64,000 nt of DNA from Pterois miles (Eukaryota > Chordata > Actinopteri > Perciformes > Scorpaenidae): assembly GCA_947000775.1 (NCBI GenBank), contig CAMQGK010000110.1, positions 25,842,501 to 25,906,500 of the forward strand. Reading direction: 5' to 3'. The notes below the pieces were generated by a model. That model was not told the origin of the DNA. It made no database searches and saw nothing but the letters and a program-made list of their open reading frames with translations. Positions within the stretch are counted from its first letter, which is position 1. The number at the start of each line of letters is the position of its first letter. Shown here in pieces: positions 19,401-34,400 of the stretch. A program made the position numbers and the translations under genes.

Positions 19401-22400
19401 TTACCTTGACTCTGGCTTGAAGTGTGCACGCCTGGCTGCCGTGCTGTAGTTTAATGTGACTCCATTGTGCTGCAGCTGTGAGGCCTTGTTGCTGTGCGCC
19501 ATGTTTGACAAGAGCTTATGTAAAGAATGTGGGCAGACACCTGCTCCACCGGAGCCACTCAGGGCCAGAGGGCATGGACACAGTGTGTTTGTGAGGACTC
19601 GGGATACTTGGCAGTGCCAACTGTTAAACATCTCACACCACCAAGCTTGTGTTAGTGTCTGCTTTCACTGCCCATTGTGTCCTCCTTTACTGGGAGATCT
19701 GTAATATTATGAGAGGCGACAATAAAGATCTCATCAGAGGTGAAGTTCGAAGGCTCAAGTTACTCAAGTGAGAGTTTAGGGAACAGTCGCGCTGTTTGTC
19801 TTGTCAAAAAGCCATTCACTGTTGCAACTCAATCTGTTTTCACTTCCGTTATCTACCCATTGGAAGACAACACACAATAGCTGTAAAGGCTTCGACCTCT
19901 GTCTGTGGTCCACGGACCTCTGAAACGATACTCTGGGATTGACTTTTCCTCTTTTGTCCCTGCGTTCTCCAGCTGGACCACTCCTCCTGGACTCTGTGTG
20001 GTTTTTCAGTCAGGACTTTCCAAAAGCAGAGTGACGTTAAAGATAATAGACGTGGCTAATGTGTTCACCGCAGTGTCTGCAGTAGCTCTCGACGAGAACA
20101 ACAGATGATTCATCCGCTTGCCTTGCGCATTACCCTAAAACCAGCCCGTTTGTCACATACTTGCCAGTCAAATCATCCAGACCAGTGCAGCAGAAAGTTC
20201 GGCATGCTTGATACTCATTTTGGATTGAACTGATGACAGGAAAGCAGCTCAGACCGAGCTTCTTTCCATGGAAATAAGCAGATGGTTGTTATTTCAATTC
20301 ATAAATCCACCATCATCTGCTGTGTGTTTTTCTTTTTTTAATGCTGTATCCGGGAGGTTTGTTCCTTCATGGACGGGTTGTTGTGCCTGGACCCTCCCCC
20401 ACTCAATCCTTCGGTCTCTAATTGCCCCACACCGCAGCTCAGCAGCCCCTTCCAACATAATAACAGCATAGCCGCCCCAGGGGCATCCTGCCATCCAGAG
20501 CTGTCTTCCGTCTCCCTTTTGTTATCTCTCCTAGATTGAATGTTGGCTCTTTGTGATTGCCCAGTTTCCCCCTCATCATCACCACTGATCATGTTTCTTA
20601 AGCTAAATGAAAAAGACATAATGATGGATGCACGCTTTGGTCTGTCTGCACTCACTGCAGATTTTCATCTTTATCTCTGACACTCGATGAAACCTATCTC
20701 CTTCAGGATATCTGCTCCATCAGTGAGTGGCAGTGTTGATTTAATGTAAATTTATTCATAGTATGAACATTTCTGGCGTGACAAGTTTCCCCTTGGACGA
20801 TAACCCCTTCCCTTCCGTGTAACCACCGTCACCCCACTCCCCAGGTTTGAAGCGCTGTTGTGTATATGCAAGCTGCAAACCCCCCCTTGCTGTGGTGTTT
20901 TCATCCAAGTGTAAATGCTCCTGCAGCTCCTGCTCCTGTATGAAAAGAAGCTCGCTGTACAAAGAGACCCACTGTCTCAGCGTGTAGCATGGCACGCTGG
21001 CACCAGACCCGCTGTCTTGCAGTTTAGCTGGTGCATGTGGTGAATGGATTTTTATCTAGCAACTGACAAGCACGCAGTCTGACAAAGGGAGCTTGATTTC
21101 TCAAGTGCAAGGCTGTCTTCCATAATGTCATCTTAATAATTGTATTTTGTTGTACTGTGCTTGATTATACTTTGAGAATCACCAATGTGCACAATTAAAC
21201 GCTTACCCAGAGGGTACCTCTGCAGCTGTGGAAAGATTGTGAAGCTCATTAAAAATAAAATACATAGCCACATATTTGTGTTTTGGAGGAAAATGAGCAT
21301 TCCAGTTGGATTACAAATTGGTGTGATTAAAGAAATAGATTAACAGCTGACATAGTTATGGCTAAAAGTAATGCACTGTAAAAACACTTAAAATAGTTGC
21401 CTAAAAGACAGTAGTGGATAACTGGTTGAAATAGTCAGCTAAAAGTAAGGGATAAATGGTTGAAAGAGCTAAATGTGATGGATGAATGGTTGAAATATTT
21501 AGCTAAAAGTGATGGATAAATGGTTGAAATATTTAGTTAAAAATAATAGATAGTTAAAAATAATAGATAAATGGTTGAAACTGTCAGCTGCTGCTATTAT
21601 GAGTGGAAACTTGACCAAACCAAAACAGTTTCACTAAATTCAACTGTATAAAAATGATTATATAACAGAATTATAGTATTTAATGTAATATTGTAACACC
21701 TTTCTGTGGTATAATTTAACATCCACAACATGACGGGTAGTGTTATGAAGGGGTACGTTGTAGGGTTGCGGGGGTCATGTCAAACAAAAAGGATGGGAAC
21801 CACTGATGCTGCTGTGCTGTGATGTGAGGGAAGGACTAGTGGTTGTGTGTATGAAGACAGAGAGGAAAAAGAGAAGCTAGTCGCTCCCTCAGGCTAAGAG
21901 AGTTCGTGGAAGGAGAAAATGCTCCACTCTGCTCTGATGGGCCCACATCTTCTAGGAAATAAAAAGCTAGATTTAATGTCAGACACAAGAGCAATGCAGT
22001 GTGTCGTATTTACTGTCTGCCACTGTAATCGTGGCGAATCGTGGGCTTTTAATGTTGTGGATTGATTTGTGAGACAACTACATGTGATTTTCCATATTAA
22101 ACATTCATCATGATATACTGCAGAAGGATGAAGATCATCTGGCTCTCATTTTACGGTTTTCAACTTTATAATAAGCAAGACTGGAAAAAGAAAGTTGTAA
22201 ATGGCATGAACGGATAGGGTTATAAAGCTGTGATATCTTCAGTATCTGACGATAGTGGTCGTGAAAGCAAATCAGCATATTTTCCAAAATGCTGCGCTAT
22301 TCCTTTTAATGAAGTATTGACAGTATAACTGGATAGTATTTTCATTATCCCACATCTTGGCAGTGACATCAACCTGTTGGCATGCACCCGCCACCTCCAG

Positions 22401-25400
22401 TCACTCGGCAACAGACACACTGAAGATGTTCACTGAGAAACACAGGAAACTGAACAATATTAAAATCCAGAAATAGCACTCTGTCACAGTCGTTTTGACA
22501 GCTGAAGGAAACTTGCACTACAGCGCCCAGTCTCTGCTCCCAGTCCCCCATTTCTCTTTTTAATTCTACCTTGGTTGTTGAAATATGCCTTTTTTTCTGT
22601 TTCAAGGAATTTATGTACATAACTGAGGTGATGTTTCCACATTGCTGATTTGACATAATCCAGATTAGTTGGTTCTAACTGTTGCTTGATCCTCACGTTG
22701 CTCCTACAGTGAGCTGTTAATCTCCTACAGGATAATGAGCCAGCTGAGAATATATATCATGTCTTAAAGGTCACAGACTGATTCCTAGAGGAGCAGAATC
22801 TTTCCCAAAATACTGAATCGGCTCTTTTTCGTTTTCATGGCGTAGCGTGAGAGCAAGAGTTTTCATAGCTGCTGAAAGAACCAAGAATTATAAGTGAGCA
22901 ATCTTCAAAAGTACTTTTTGTCGGAGCTCAGCAGCTCAAGAGTTGTGTAGCTAATTTAAATGCTGTCCTTGCTAAGTTGGCATGTTGCGTTAAGTAAAAA
23001 TGGAGGAAAATTGAGGGGAGTCTGGTTGAAGCGGATCTCGTGGCCTGTAGTTTGCTCATTATATTTTATAATAACACTTGGAATCGCTCCCAGTCGCACC
23101 CATCTCCTGCGCCTTCAGGAGATCGCACACGAACAAGCATTCTTGAATTTGGATCATTTTAATGTGTTTCTATTTTGATTATTAATCTAAACATCCAGAA
23201 ACCATCTGCAGCCAGGTTCACTGAGTTTACTGCGCCTGCCGTGTTATTCGACACCACTGCAACAACACGTTCTCCGCATAATTGCACATTATATCTACTT
23301 GGACAAATGGATATGTTGATATTCCCAGTTGGTGTCTGTCACAGCGTGTGTGTGCACGCTCAAGTCACGTGATTCTTTAGAATACATTTGTGAGCTATTA
23401 CTCAAGGTCAACGGAGGGCAAGCTAATCTGGAATACAAATAATGGTGCTGCTGTGCTGCCAATAAATTGATTTATGCAGTTGTATTATCAGTAACATTAC
23501 GTTAACAATATGAAGCTGGGCTTATTTTTCAGCTGGCTGCACAGTATTTACTGGCACTGAAAGCCTGTGAAGTACAATAATAATACAGTAATAGGTGTAG
23601 ACTTACCTGTGTATGCCAGTTACCGTATGTAGTAATTAAGGGGTTTTTTTTAGTGTTGGTAATTCTACTATTTGTAGATTCGATATGTGATTACTGTATC
23701 TTTCTAATTATTCTGATGACATAAGTGGTTTGTTTCTTTGGAGGGAAAACATGAGGCCATCCTGGAGTAAAGTTAGAGTCTTCTCATCATTTCAGTGTGT
23801 ACCACAGTATGTTTTTTGATGCTACTGCTGGGAGCACTATATGTTCATAAATTTCCTAATTCTGCAAATATTGGCTTCAGCAATGACCTTTCTTGCATCT
23901 AAGTGAATGTCTCTCACTTTTGAGATGCAAATATTGTTAGAGTACTTAATCTACGTAACTACAGAGTTAATTAAATAATTAATTCAAATATAAAATGGAT
24001 GATTTTGAGCCCTGCAACAAGCTGTAAACAATACACTGTCATATTATCACCTGATAAAGTTGATGAAATGGCGAACATATGAACAAAAAAATTACACATC
24101 CAGGAGACATAGAGCAAAGATTCACACTTTTTTTTTTTTTTTTTGGGGATGTGGGGAAAAAAAATCCAAAAAGGGGAGGAGGAGGAGGAGGAGGAAAAAA
24201 AAAATTAAAAAAACAGGGGGGGGGAAAATAAAATTTTAACTTTGGTGCACAACACACACACACATCATTTGGGAGATGTCGGGGGGGGGCAGAATTTTTT
24301 GGGGGTTTTTTTTTTTGGTCAGGGGCACCTCGGCAGTGCCCAAGAGGAAAACTGGCACCTCTCCAGCTACCAGTTCAAACTCAGTTTTTGGTCCATGTCG
24401 GGACTTGAACCGGTGACCCTCCGGTTCCCAAGCCAACTCCCTACAACTGTGCCCCCCAAATGAGACTCGCAGCACGACCTATCAGAACCTTAACTATTCT
24501 AGGTTATTGCTCAACCATAACTATTGGAGATTAGTCTGACTTCCAACCATCTCGCGAGCATTTCCCAACTCGTGGCTTGCCTGTTTGACACAACCCTCTT
24601 TTTTTGCTCTGCTTTGATCTCCACCAATTCATGTGAGAAATATCTGGCTTTTTAGCTACTAAATGCCCCTGTATGCCACTTGGTGCTGGGCAGATATTGT
24701 CAGCTTGTAGATTTTCCAACAACAGTGATGACAGCTGTGGGAGTCAACCAAAAAAAGTTAAGTTAAACCTTTTTGTATGCTATAAAGGTCTGAGCTTACG
24801 GGAACTACAGAGTTGGGTGAGCCACAGGTTAGTCACTTCAAGTGACACCCTTCCTACAACAAGTTGTCATTTGAGTTACTGTTTGTATGGAAATATTAAT
24901 TAGTGATTAGTTTTAAATACTTGCTATACACGTTGGGGTTGTGTTTGGAACAAAACCGGCCTTTTTGCAGTAGCTGTACAGAATGTAGTGTTGACATCTG
25001 GGATGTTTGTTCATTTCAGCTGCAGAAAGTAAAGTAAACACACACAGAGCTTGACCTTGCTGGTGAGAAGCACATGGAGTTTGTATAATATACCAGAGCA
25101 ACAGACCAGATGATGCACTGATGATAGTCCATATGGAGCTATTGGCAATGTTGTCGGCTGTAACGGGGGGAAATTAGAGGGAGGACTCAAAGAAAACACT
25201 AACCATGACAGGAAGCAAGCATGTCATGGGAGGTGCTGATTAACTGAGTGAGAGGGATTCTCCTTCTGAATGAAGTATCCTTGGATTTTATGCGAGTGGC
25301 GGGCCTGTTTTCTGTCTTCAGGTGTCACATCCCATTTTGAAATCAACTGTGTTATGTCTTTGTCCAATAAAAACCCCGCCGCATGCATTCCACACATGCT

Positions 25401-28400
25401 CCAGTTCGTGTAGTTACACTGAGGAGAGCGTCCGCCAGAAAAGCCTCACACAAATCATCACACTTTTAGTTGTTGAGAGAGTGGACCCCCTGCTGAGGCT
25501 GCGCCGTGGCTTAACTCTGCCTCTGTGTTGGGGGCTAATCGCTGTTTTGATTAGTCTTTTTTTACCCAATCTGTTTGCACGGAGCACCGATCCCACGGCC
25601 ATGTTGAATGAAAGGGTTTATCAGCTTAAGCCTGTTGTAAGGAGCACGAGAGGTCTCATCTTTTCACTGCGGAACGAGAGCGGCCCTCGGACACAAGTGT
25701 CCAGGCAATTAGAGACGCCGGGGACTCAAAGAGAGATTACTGGCACAGAGTTGTGGCCGGCGTCTTTCTAGTACCGCACATTGTTCACTCGGCGCTGAGA
25801 CACATGACGCTTAGTGCTGTTTCCTCAAAGGGCAGCAGAGGAGGAGATAACTAAATGCAGCCACAGGGTTCTTATCTGGGGCAGATTCTTTGGATGTAAG
25901 AACATGAAATTATAGACTTCAAAACTGTAAATTGTTTTGCTACAGACTGATGGCGACAGTCAGGCTTGCATCCTAATGTACCATAGTAGCAGTATCCACA
26001 TTTTCAGAGGGGGCATTTACTGTTTTTTTTTTTTTTAGACTTTCAGCACATAATCTAGTATATATTTGCTATTGTAATGTGAATATATTGTAATTTAGAT
26101 ATTGTGTTAGTTATATTTGGTGCAATGTTCATCATGCCTGGTTTTGTTTGGTTTATTGTATGGAAACATAATACCAAGGTAGTATTTTAAAGCACTTTGA
26201 TAGTTGGCGGTATGTGGAGGAGTGTATCCAGGTGGGCCTCAGGGTGCCAGCCTGATAACTGTGCCCACCCAAATGAAAGTAACACTGCCATGTCTACAGT
26301 ATGTATTGATTAAGGCCCTTTTTTTCTGGGACCGTTCTGGATTCACTTATTTTCCCCTGTTTCCGTTAGATTGGGTTTATTAATGTGTACATAGAGTCGT
26401 GCCAACCAGTGTGAATGTTCAACAGGGCTAACTGGGTTGGTGCTCATAGACCACAAGCCAAAATAATCTCCACCTCCTGATAATATCTAGTGAATTTTTG
26501 CCAGCAGAATGGCAGAAATTTGGTTAAGCTACAGATATTAACTTAATCTTAATTATTGTGCTTTTAATGCAGTGTGCTACTTTGGTTAATGGTATTACTA
26601 GTAAGCCTGATATTAGTAACGGTCGTTGCTTCGGTTTCGGCAATATGTCAATACTATTAGACGACATGCATACATTTAGTGGTTCTCCCTTTAATATCCT
26701 TGTATTAGACTTGTTATATTCCAAGTTACAGATCATTGATGATGACTGCACAGTAGAAATAATAATTTAAACTTAAAGGAACAGTGTGTACCATTTAGAG
26801 GGATCTATTGGTTGGCCGCCGTGTTTCTACAGAACAGACAAACCAAACACTGGCCCTTGTTAGGGACACGTGTCCTGCAGACGAGAGAAGTTTCAGTTTG
26901 TTGCAATCTGCAACCTCACCGCTAGATGCTGCCAAATCCTAAACACAACATCTTTAATTTATGAGGCACAGACGATCCCATCTGGTTATTTGTCCTACAC
27001 AGTTTCTCAGTTGATTTATTGTAATGATATTCTATATTTAGTGATATAAAATAACCCATACTCACTTCTCCCCATTCTAGCTTTAACAAGAAAAATTAGA
27101 TGCAGCAAACCTTCACAATAGCATTTAATGTCTGATTATCGTCCAGTTCCAGTCAACAATAATGACGTCTTCAAATCAAATTCAGGTGCAAGTACTCATG
27201 TCTGGCACCAGGAGTGATATCAACTTACAGGTTTATTACTTTCATAAGTCAACCTTTTTAAAAATAACATGTCAAGAGAAAGAAGAGATATGATATTAGC
27301 ACACAAGACCGGAGTTGTTCACTTAAAAGTTAAAGCCAGCGCCTGAATTGGACCATAGAATGTGCCAGTACCCTAATTCAGCAGTTGCATGACATGATCA
27401 TCGCACGTCTTGGGTATAGTCATTTATATGTCACCTATATCCTTGTAATATATCCCACTGAAAATATATTTTTGTATGCATTTCACATACATTTCAACAG
27501 TTCGTACATCATCGTAAAATTTTTGATGTAGCGTTTGATACAATTCAAATTATACACAAATATAGTATTGCATATATGCTACAAAACCCACCTTTAAATA
27601 TGATATCTGGTGGCTTAGATATTCATTTGGATAAGGATAAGTAATATCAAAGGTCTTTTCTGTGCTGTTCTCTCAGCATTACACACAGAGACGTGGGTGT
27701 TTAGGGGTACGCACCTTGTCGCACCAGGAGGTGGACGTATGCAAGTAGAAGTAAGTGTACTCATGTGGACAACAAGCACAAGTGCCGGTGCTCCGTGCTG
27801 GTGAGTACTGGCACATTTCAGGCACTGGTTAAAGCTGAAGAACCATTCACCAAAGGGTGGCCATTAAAGTAGGTGCCATTGTTGCTCAAGATGTGAACAG
27901 GACTTGTAGCTCACATGTTTTATGCTTTCTTCCTCTGAAGGAAATGAACTTGGAGAAGCTTTTAAAGCAAGACCCGTCCTGCTGATGTGACTTGTAGCCT
28001 GTGAGGTGTTAAATTGAGTCCGGAGACCGTGCGAGCGTAGGGAGTGGGTAAACACAGACAAAATACTTAACCCTCCCTCTGCTCCGCAGCTCGCCAGTAT
28101 GTCACTCAGCACCTGCTCATTTGACAGCGCTGCTGGTTTTGGAAGCAGCAGGTGTGCTCTTTAAGTCCGACGGTAGCAGGTTCCGCTCTGACAACCCCGG
28201 CCTGTGTGTTGTGGTCAGTAAGCCTGCCTTTTTCTCTAAAGGTGGAATATAGACTATACTGGGATCATTAAGTATCTTTAGTGTAGCTGCATCAATAGCC
28301 AAGTGTTTGTGTGCACACAATCCCCCGTAAGAAGCTTGCAAAGCTGATGAACCGAAGCAGAACGAAAACCCAGATGAAGGTTTCATGTCAGGAATGTGTC

Positions 28401-31400
28401 TTTCTGCCAAGTCATATACCTTTTCCTCCTTCTCCCTTTTCATCTGTCATATAATTATGGTGTGCAGCAAGAGCTGGAGGCATGTATTATGTTTTTAAAA
28501 AACCGAAAGGGAAGGAATTATTGTTGCAAAGAATGAAAATATGACTGTTGGTTTCTCTGGTATGAATGAAACCAGGCTCAAAGAGAAAGGTGAGACCCAA
28601 CCAGAAGGCACAGTCTTGATCTGTGCTGCTTTCTCATGAGTGTAGCTGAAACCCCCCCTACATGTGGAATCATTTCTCTCCTGTTCGCCGGAGTTCTGCT
28701 GTGTGGCCAAAAACCCCTTGAGAAACAAAGGCATCTCCATCACTTCATCACTTCCCCCTCAACGCTTTGTTGCTCCAGGTGTTCGCTGTCTGAGCAGCTC
28801 GAGATGAACTGCAGATAGAAACCTTGTGCAAAGATATGTTTTAAATAGCCGGAGCTTTCTGCAAGGCTGTCAGAATTCACTCACAGGTGCTTTATGAACT
28901 TCTGCTTTCCCTCAGTTGGACTTCTTTAAGCTTGAGAGGCAGAGTGAGTGCGAGGAATCCTCTTTAACTTTGCTGTGGTGAGAGAAAAAAATTTGAGTAG
29001 GGCTCTGGCAGTGGGGTGGAGATATGCTCATAATGCATACTGTAATTACGCTCTCTAATTACTGGCATCAGAGTATAATCACAAAATATGAAAGCAGCAT
29101 TTGACATCAGTCGTGCTAACAGGCTATTATTTTTTCTGTTTTTGAAGCCATTCCTACAAGGCAGAGCTGAAGGACTTGACAGTTTGAACTACAGAACAAT
29201 GTATAATGCTTTGGGAATAAAGGTGTGGACTGACCGTACATTCTCCTGCTTTCTTGGCCTCCCTTTTAACATTTTCTTCCTTTATCCATTCTCACAAAGT
29301 GAAAGCTGAGCCAAGTTAAAAACCTGGCTCGGCCTCAAAGCTCCAAGTATTTCCACGGAAAGCACAGCGGCTTGTGTAAGTTCGTGGATAGAGATAACAG
29401 ATTGCATGTCTTTAGTGGTCGGTTAGTTGCCAGTGTATTTTTTTCTCCCTGACAAATGTGTGTACCTCACGCTGCCCTGGAATATTAGGTAATAACACAC
29501 TTGGGGTTTCTCAAATGTGACCACTTTGAACTTGAGTCTGTTGGTGTCAGTGGTACCGTGAACCATGACAAAATAAAGCAAGAGTGGAGATTATATTAAA
29601 GCTGCAGTAGGTAACTTTGAGCAAACGTGACAAAACACTATATCCTGACAGTAGTGCATGAGACAGATAATCTGTGGAAAAAAACATGTTCCTCTGCCTC
29701 CTCCTAGTTATCCTAATGGCATTTACAAGTTTTCACCATGCCTTAACCAAAACAACCAATCACAGCCGAGGAGTCCGTCAAACGCCGCTGTCAATCACTC
29801 GTGAATTCCTATCAAACTGTCAAACTATCAAATATGAATCAGAAGTCTGTTACTGTAACAATAACAACGAACGTATATTGCCAAGAAGTGAAAGTCAGTT
29901 GTTCATTCTATTGCAACATTAGCGCCCAGCAGCAGAGCCAGATGCCCGATAAACGCCCGCCTAATGAGTGCCGTACAAAAATTAAATAAAATCATTTCTA
30001 TTCTGTTGTCAAATTCTACCAAAATGGCCTGTGTTGAACAATAAAATATTATAGGTATAATAAGTGTTTTCCAGAATAGCGGCAGTGGAAAAAAAAAAAA
30101 AACATTGAGGTTTTGTCTCTTTGCTTCGATACTTTGCCCATTTCTCGCCTCAAATGCTCTCAGAAACATCTTGTGTACGGTTTACATGTAAAATGAGAAA
30201 GTTTGTGACCCGGCCACCGTGTTGAACAGTCAAGCTAAAACCAAGCGCCCACCAGCCGGAGCAAATGTTTTCATTTTATATCTAAACAGTAACTACAAGA
30301 TGTTTCTGAAACATTTGATATGAGAAAAAGGCGTTACAGTAACAGAATATTGATTCGTATTCGATCAGCGCTACAAAGTTTTACAGTTTGAAGTTTGCGA
30401 GTGTTGTGAACAGTGATTTCCAGCTGCCTCTGTTGAATGAACAGCCAATAGGAATGCTTTCTATCTCTGAAATGACCTCTGATTGGCTAAAGTCTCCCGT
30501 CCAGGCCTAGATATTAAAGCTTGAAAACAGAGCCTTGAGGAGGTGCAGAAATCTAGTTTCTCTCTGAGCACTTGAATTACAATATGCTGAAAGGTTATTA
30601 TGGATTTTTTTTTTTTTTGTCCAGTGATGCCAAAAACATTCTGCCTGCTGCCTCTTTAAGAGTAATTTTCCTTTTGTAATAATCAGGTGTTCCCTACAGT
30701 TTGGTCTGATTGTATTGTGGCACTTTAGTTATTCTATTATTTCTTGTTTTTACAGCTTCCCATCAAAGGGTGGTCTGTTTTTCTCTGCTCCTTTATCCCT
30801 TCAGCTTCCCCACTGTTATGAGACCCTTGAGTTATTTTGGCCTTGAAAGCCAAACCTGCTGTCCTAGCATCATCTTTTCATTAGGCTGCCTCCTTTTCTT
30901 CATTGATGATTACTGTTTTACAACATCACCCACAGGACATCAGAATAAGCCAGAGGAGTCAGAGCCAACCCTGCTTTCCTTTTTCTTTCCTTTAGCTGAA
31001 AGACAGCAATGAAAAGAAGGAAGGAAATGGTGCATTTCCAATGATCTGCACCATCTTTGATCTTCAAATTGCCAGCCATTACGTGTCATAATATTCCATG
31101 TAAAATTCCTCACATTACCATGCTTTTGATGTTCATTCAGACTTGGCCTTTGATAGCACCACGCTGTGATTATGAATGTAACTTCTGATTTTTGTGCAGC
31201 ATTCATACACAATAACACAACTGCTGCTCATTATGCAAACACCCAGATAACACTTCTTTATCTGATGATTGAAATCTGTTCCAGTCATAGTCTGTTTGTA
31301 TGGATGCCAGAGGGAAATATGCTGGTGGTTTTTGGGGTTTTAGCGATGCAGCCGACGGTTAGTACAGTTTGTGTACTTGGCACTAAGTCAACAGATTGAA

Positions 31401-34400
31401 AGACGAGCAACAAGACCGAGGCTTCATCCGTGATCCTGCTGGGCCTGCCTTTGTGTTTGCCAGTGGTGAAGTGTGAGCAGCTGTAGGAGGATGCCAGCAT
31501 GAGGACTGAAATAATTACTGCAGTATGCTAGCTTCGTCAACACTGTTCAGCTGCAGCTGTTTCCTTTTGCCGTTGAAAGAATTTCAAAGATGTAATGCAG
31601 CTTTTTTTTTCACAAGGGGAGCCATAACTACCTAGCAGGGGTTTGCTGGACTTTGGAAAGTAAATACACTTAAAGTTTAATGGTCAGAGGCTGTGACACA
31701 GAGTGGGAGCTGACACTTAAGTGTGGACAGGACCGCTCCCGAGATTTATTATCAACACGATTGGCCTGGACGCACACTTGTGCGCTCGCACCATTTCGTT
31801 ATGTTGTTTTTTATAGACTCCACCCCTGCAGCAGCGTCCTCTTCACACCAACACAACAGAGCAGGACGAGCAAACTGGGTCAGGTTTCTTTCTGTTTATG
31901 ATGTGTTTTTCTACCTGATGGCCTTCTCCTCTGTGGTCTTTAAATTTTTTGGATGTTTTGTTACTGCAGAGGTGTGAAAAGCTCCCAAAGCAGCTTTTAA
32001 GCTATTATCAATCCTCAAAGCCCCTGAAAACTTGGTTTCAAAGTATTTCTCCATCACATAAATACTCATGGCTTAATCCTAAGAAACCCGCATACCCGTT
32101 TTTGTCTTTTTTTAGGGGAACTATTATGTCATAAGTTTTTGCTGCAGTTTTTGGGTTGATGCCATGTGTTACACCAATTTGGTGCAAAATTTTAACTATT
32201 TGAGTATTGACAGAAGTGGACAATAATCCCTGCAAAATGCCACATTAAGATACCAAGACCTTAGAAACAGAAGAGACCATAGAAAAAGCCATAATGTGAT
32301 TTGGTATCAAAAATTTGACTTGGTGATTTCAGCAAGAATTGCATTTTTTAGCGATTGGATGGCGAGCACTTGTTTTGGAAACTGCTCAGGATCCCCCTTA
32401 TTGTCAATCTAGCTAGGAAAGCCATCCGACCTCTGAATGGTCTAGGTCTGTAGTTTATGGTTGCAAAGTTTCATGAGGCTGTGATTATCCTAGAGGTCAC
32501 CACAGGTCATTTTATACCATGAGGTCAAGTTTTAAATATTTATATTTATAGCATACAGAACTATTCAAACACCCCTTTTTAGAATATAGGCAAAAATAGC
32601 ACATTAATACTGCATGAAAAAAATGCATTTTTTTCCCCTAAACTGCATGTGATTATCATGAAGTGGGCATGTCTGTTAAGGGGAGACTCGTGGGTACCCA
32701 TAGAACCCATTTTCATTCACATATCTTCAGGTCAGAGGTCAAGGGACCCCTTTGAAAATGGCCATGCTGAGTTTTATATTTTCATTCTCGCTTTAAGATT
32801 CAGCCCACTACAGCCTCTTAAAATGTCTAATGTCAGTCAGGATTGCCAGCGATTCTGCGGGTCTCAGTAACTACCAACTTAAAGTTTGGTGCTGCAAACA
32901 TCCTCAGTCGTTTGGCTTGATCGTATTTGATCGACAGTAACCCAGCAACAAAAGCAAAAAGCCTACACCTTTCATCACATTTTCATTCAAATCGGTGCAT
33001 GGAAGTAAGAAACATCTCCTTTTTCCACCAGAGCCCAGCCCACTTCAAACCGGCGAGAAAATCAAAACCATTATTATATCTTTGGAAGAAAAGTGTGTGG
33101 CCATGTACCTTGTCGTTCATAGTAAGAGGCTGGTTGAGAGATATGTTTTCAAGGTCTTTTTTAATGCATAATAACAGAATTTCTCTTTTGTCAAAAATTT
33201 GTAGAGCTTTAATGCGAGCACACATTCATCGTTCACGGCCCCGACTCAAGGTCTTTTTGATAATTGCATTTACAGACATAGTGGGATTCTGTCTCTCAGC
33301 AACATCCTCCTGCCCAGCCATCTCCCAGATGAGCAGCACTCTGTCATCTCCGCCTGCCAAACGCAGCCGCTGAAAAATTGAAACACTCCCAACAGGCAGT
33401 CGCTTTGGTCGAAATTATGCTAAACAGGCAGTTCACATGCACATATTGCATTGATCCCATGATGCGTATATATATTTTTATGCTCGACACATTTTGCGGA
33501 TTGCCCATCTTCATAAATTTTTCCATGCAGATGGAGATGTGAATATTAGTCATGTCAGTAAATATGAGCTTTGCGTTATTCTGCAGATCAGTATCTCACC
33601 GTTTCCTGTTATTCACCAGGGAGGCCAGAGTTTCAAGTTTGTTTCCAGAGTGTGTGCCACTCTTCCTGCACACTTTCTCAGGCTCTAACAATAGTCCCCT
33701 CGTCGTTGGCCCCTCGTAATCCTCTTTACCTCCCTCACTCCCCCCTCCTCCAACCCTTTCCTCTCTCCAACTTCTCAGCTCCCTCCAAAGGCCAGGCACC
33801 CCGCTGTGTTGTCAACATCAACCAATCATGCTGAGCTCTTGCCATGAATTTAAATGTTTGGACATACAGCAAAGCTGCTTATATGGAAGTTAAATACTTT
33901 GACTCTGAAATCTTGAATTGATATTTAGCTGACTTGTATGAGAAGACCAGAGGATGCTGAATTATGGAGTCGACGGTTGATTTTCCAGCTGCATGCTGGA
34001 GTGTGGGTACTATTTTTGATCAGTTATTTTATTTGTGCACCTTGTTGACAGCTGGCACATTCGACGGCTGATCAAGACCATAGCTATAGCTCCTCTCTCT
34101 TCCAGTGTTGTCTTTTTGTTGTTTGCATGTTTTTTTAATGTCGTACGGCAGCAAGATGGCCATCACTGCGGGCCTCACTTCAGGATGCAGTGTGTTTCTC
34201 ATGTATTGTTTATCACATGCTTTGATATCACTCGCTGTGAACTTCATGTTGAACAGAGAGCCAAAAGATGCTGAGAGGAAGAAGTATTGTCACATTCCTC
34301 CTTTGTTGCCTTTGTTTGTGCTGTCTGTTACGGATGTGACGGTGAGGAAATTTTCCCACCAGTTAATAAACTTGTAACACCGGTGTTTTTGATTACACCA

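Noticed and set aside
25322..25771. 149-codon plus-strand frame
   Set aside because: Long only because the stretch is GC-richer; no domain, no splice context, overlapped by frames on the other strand.
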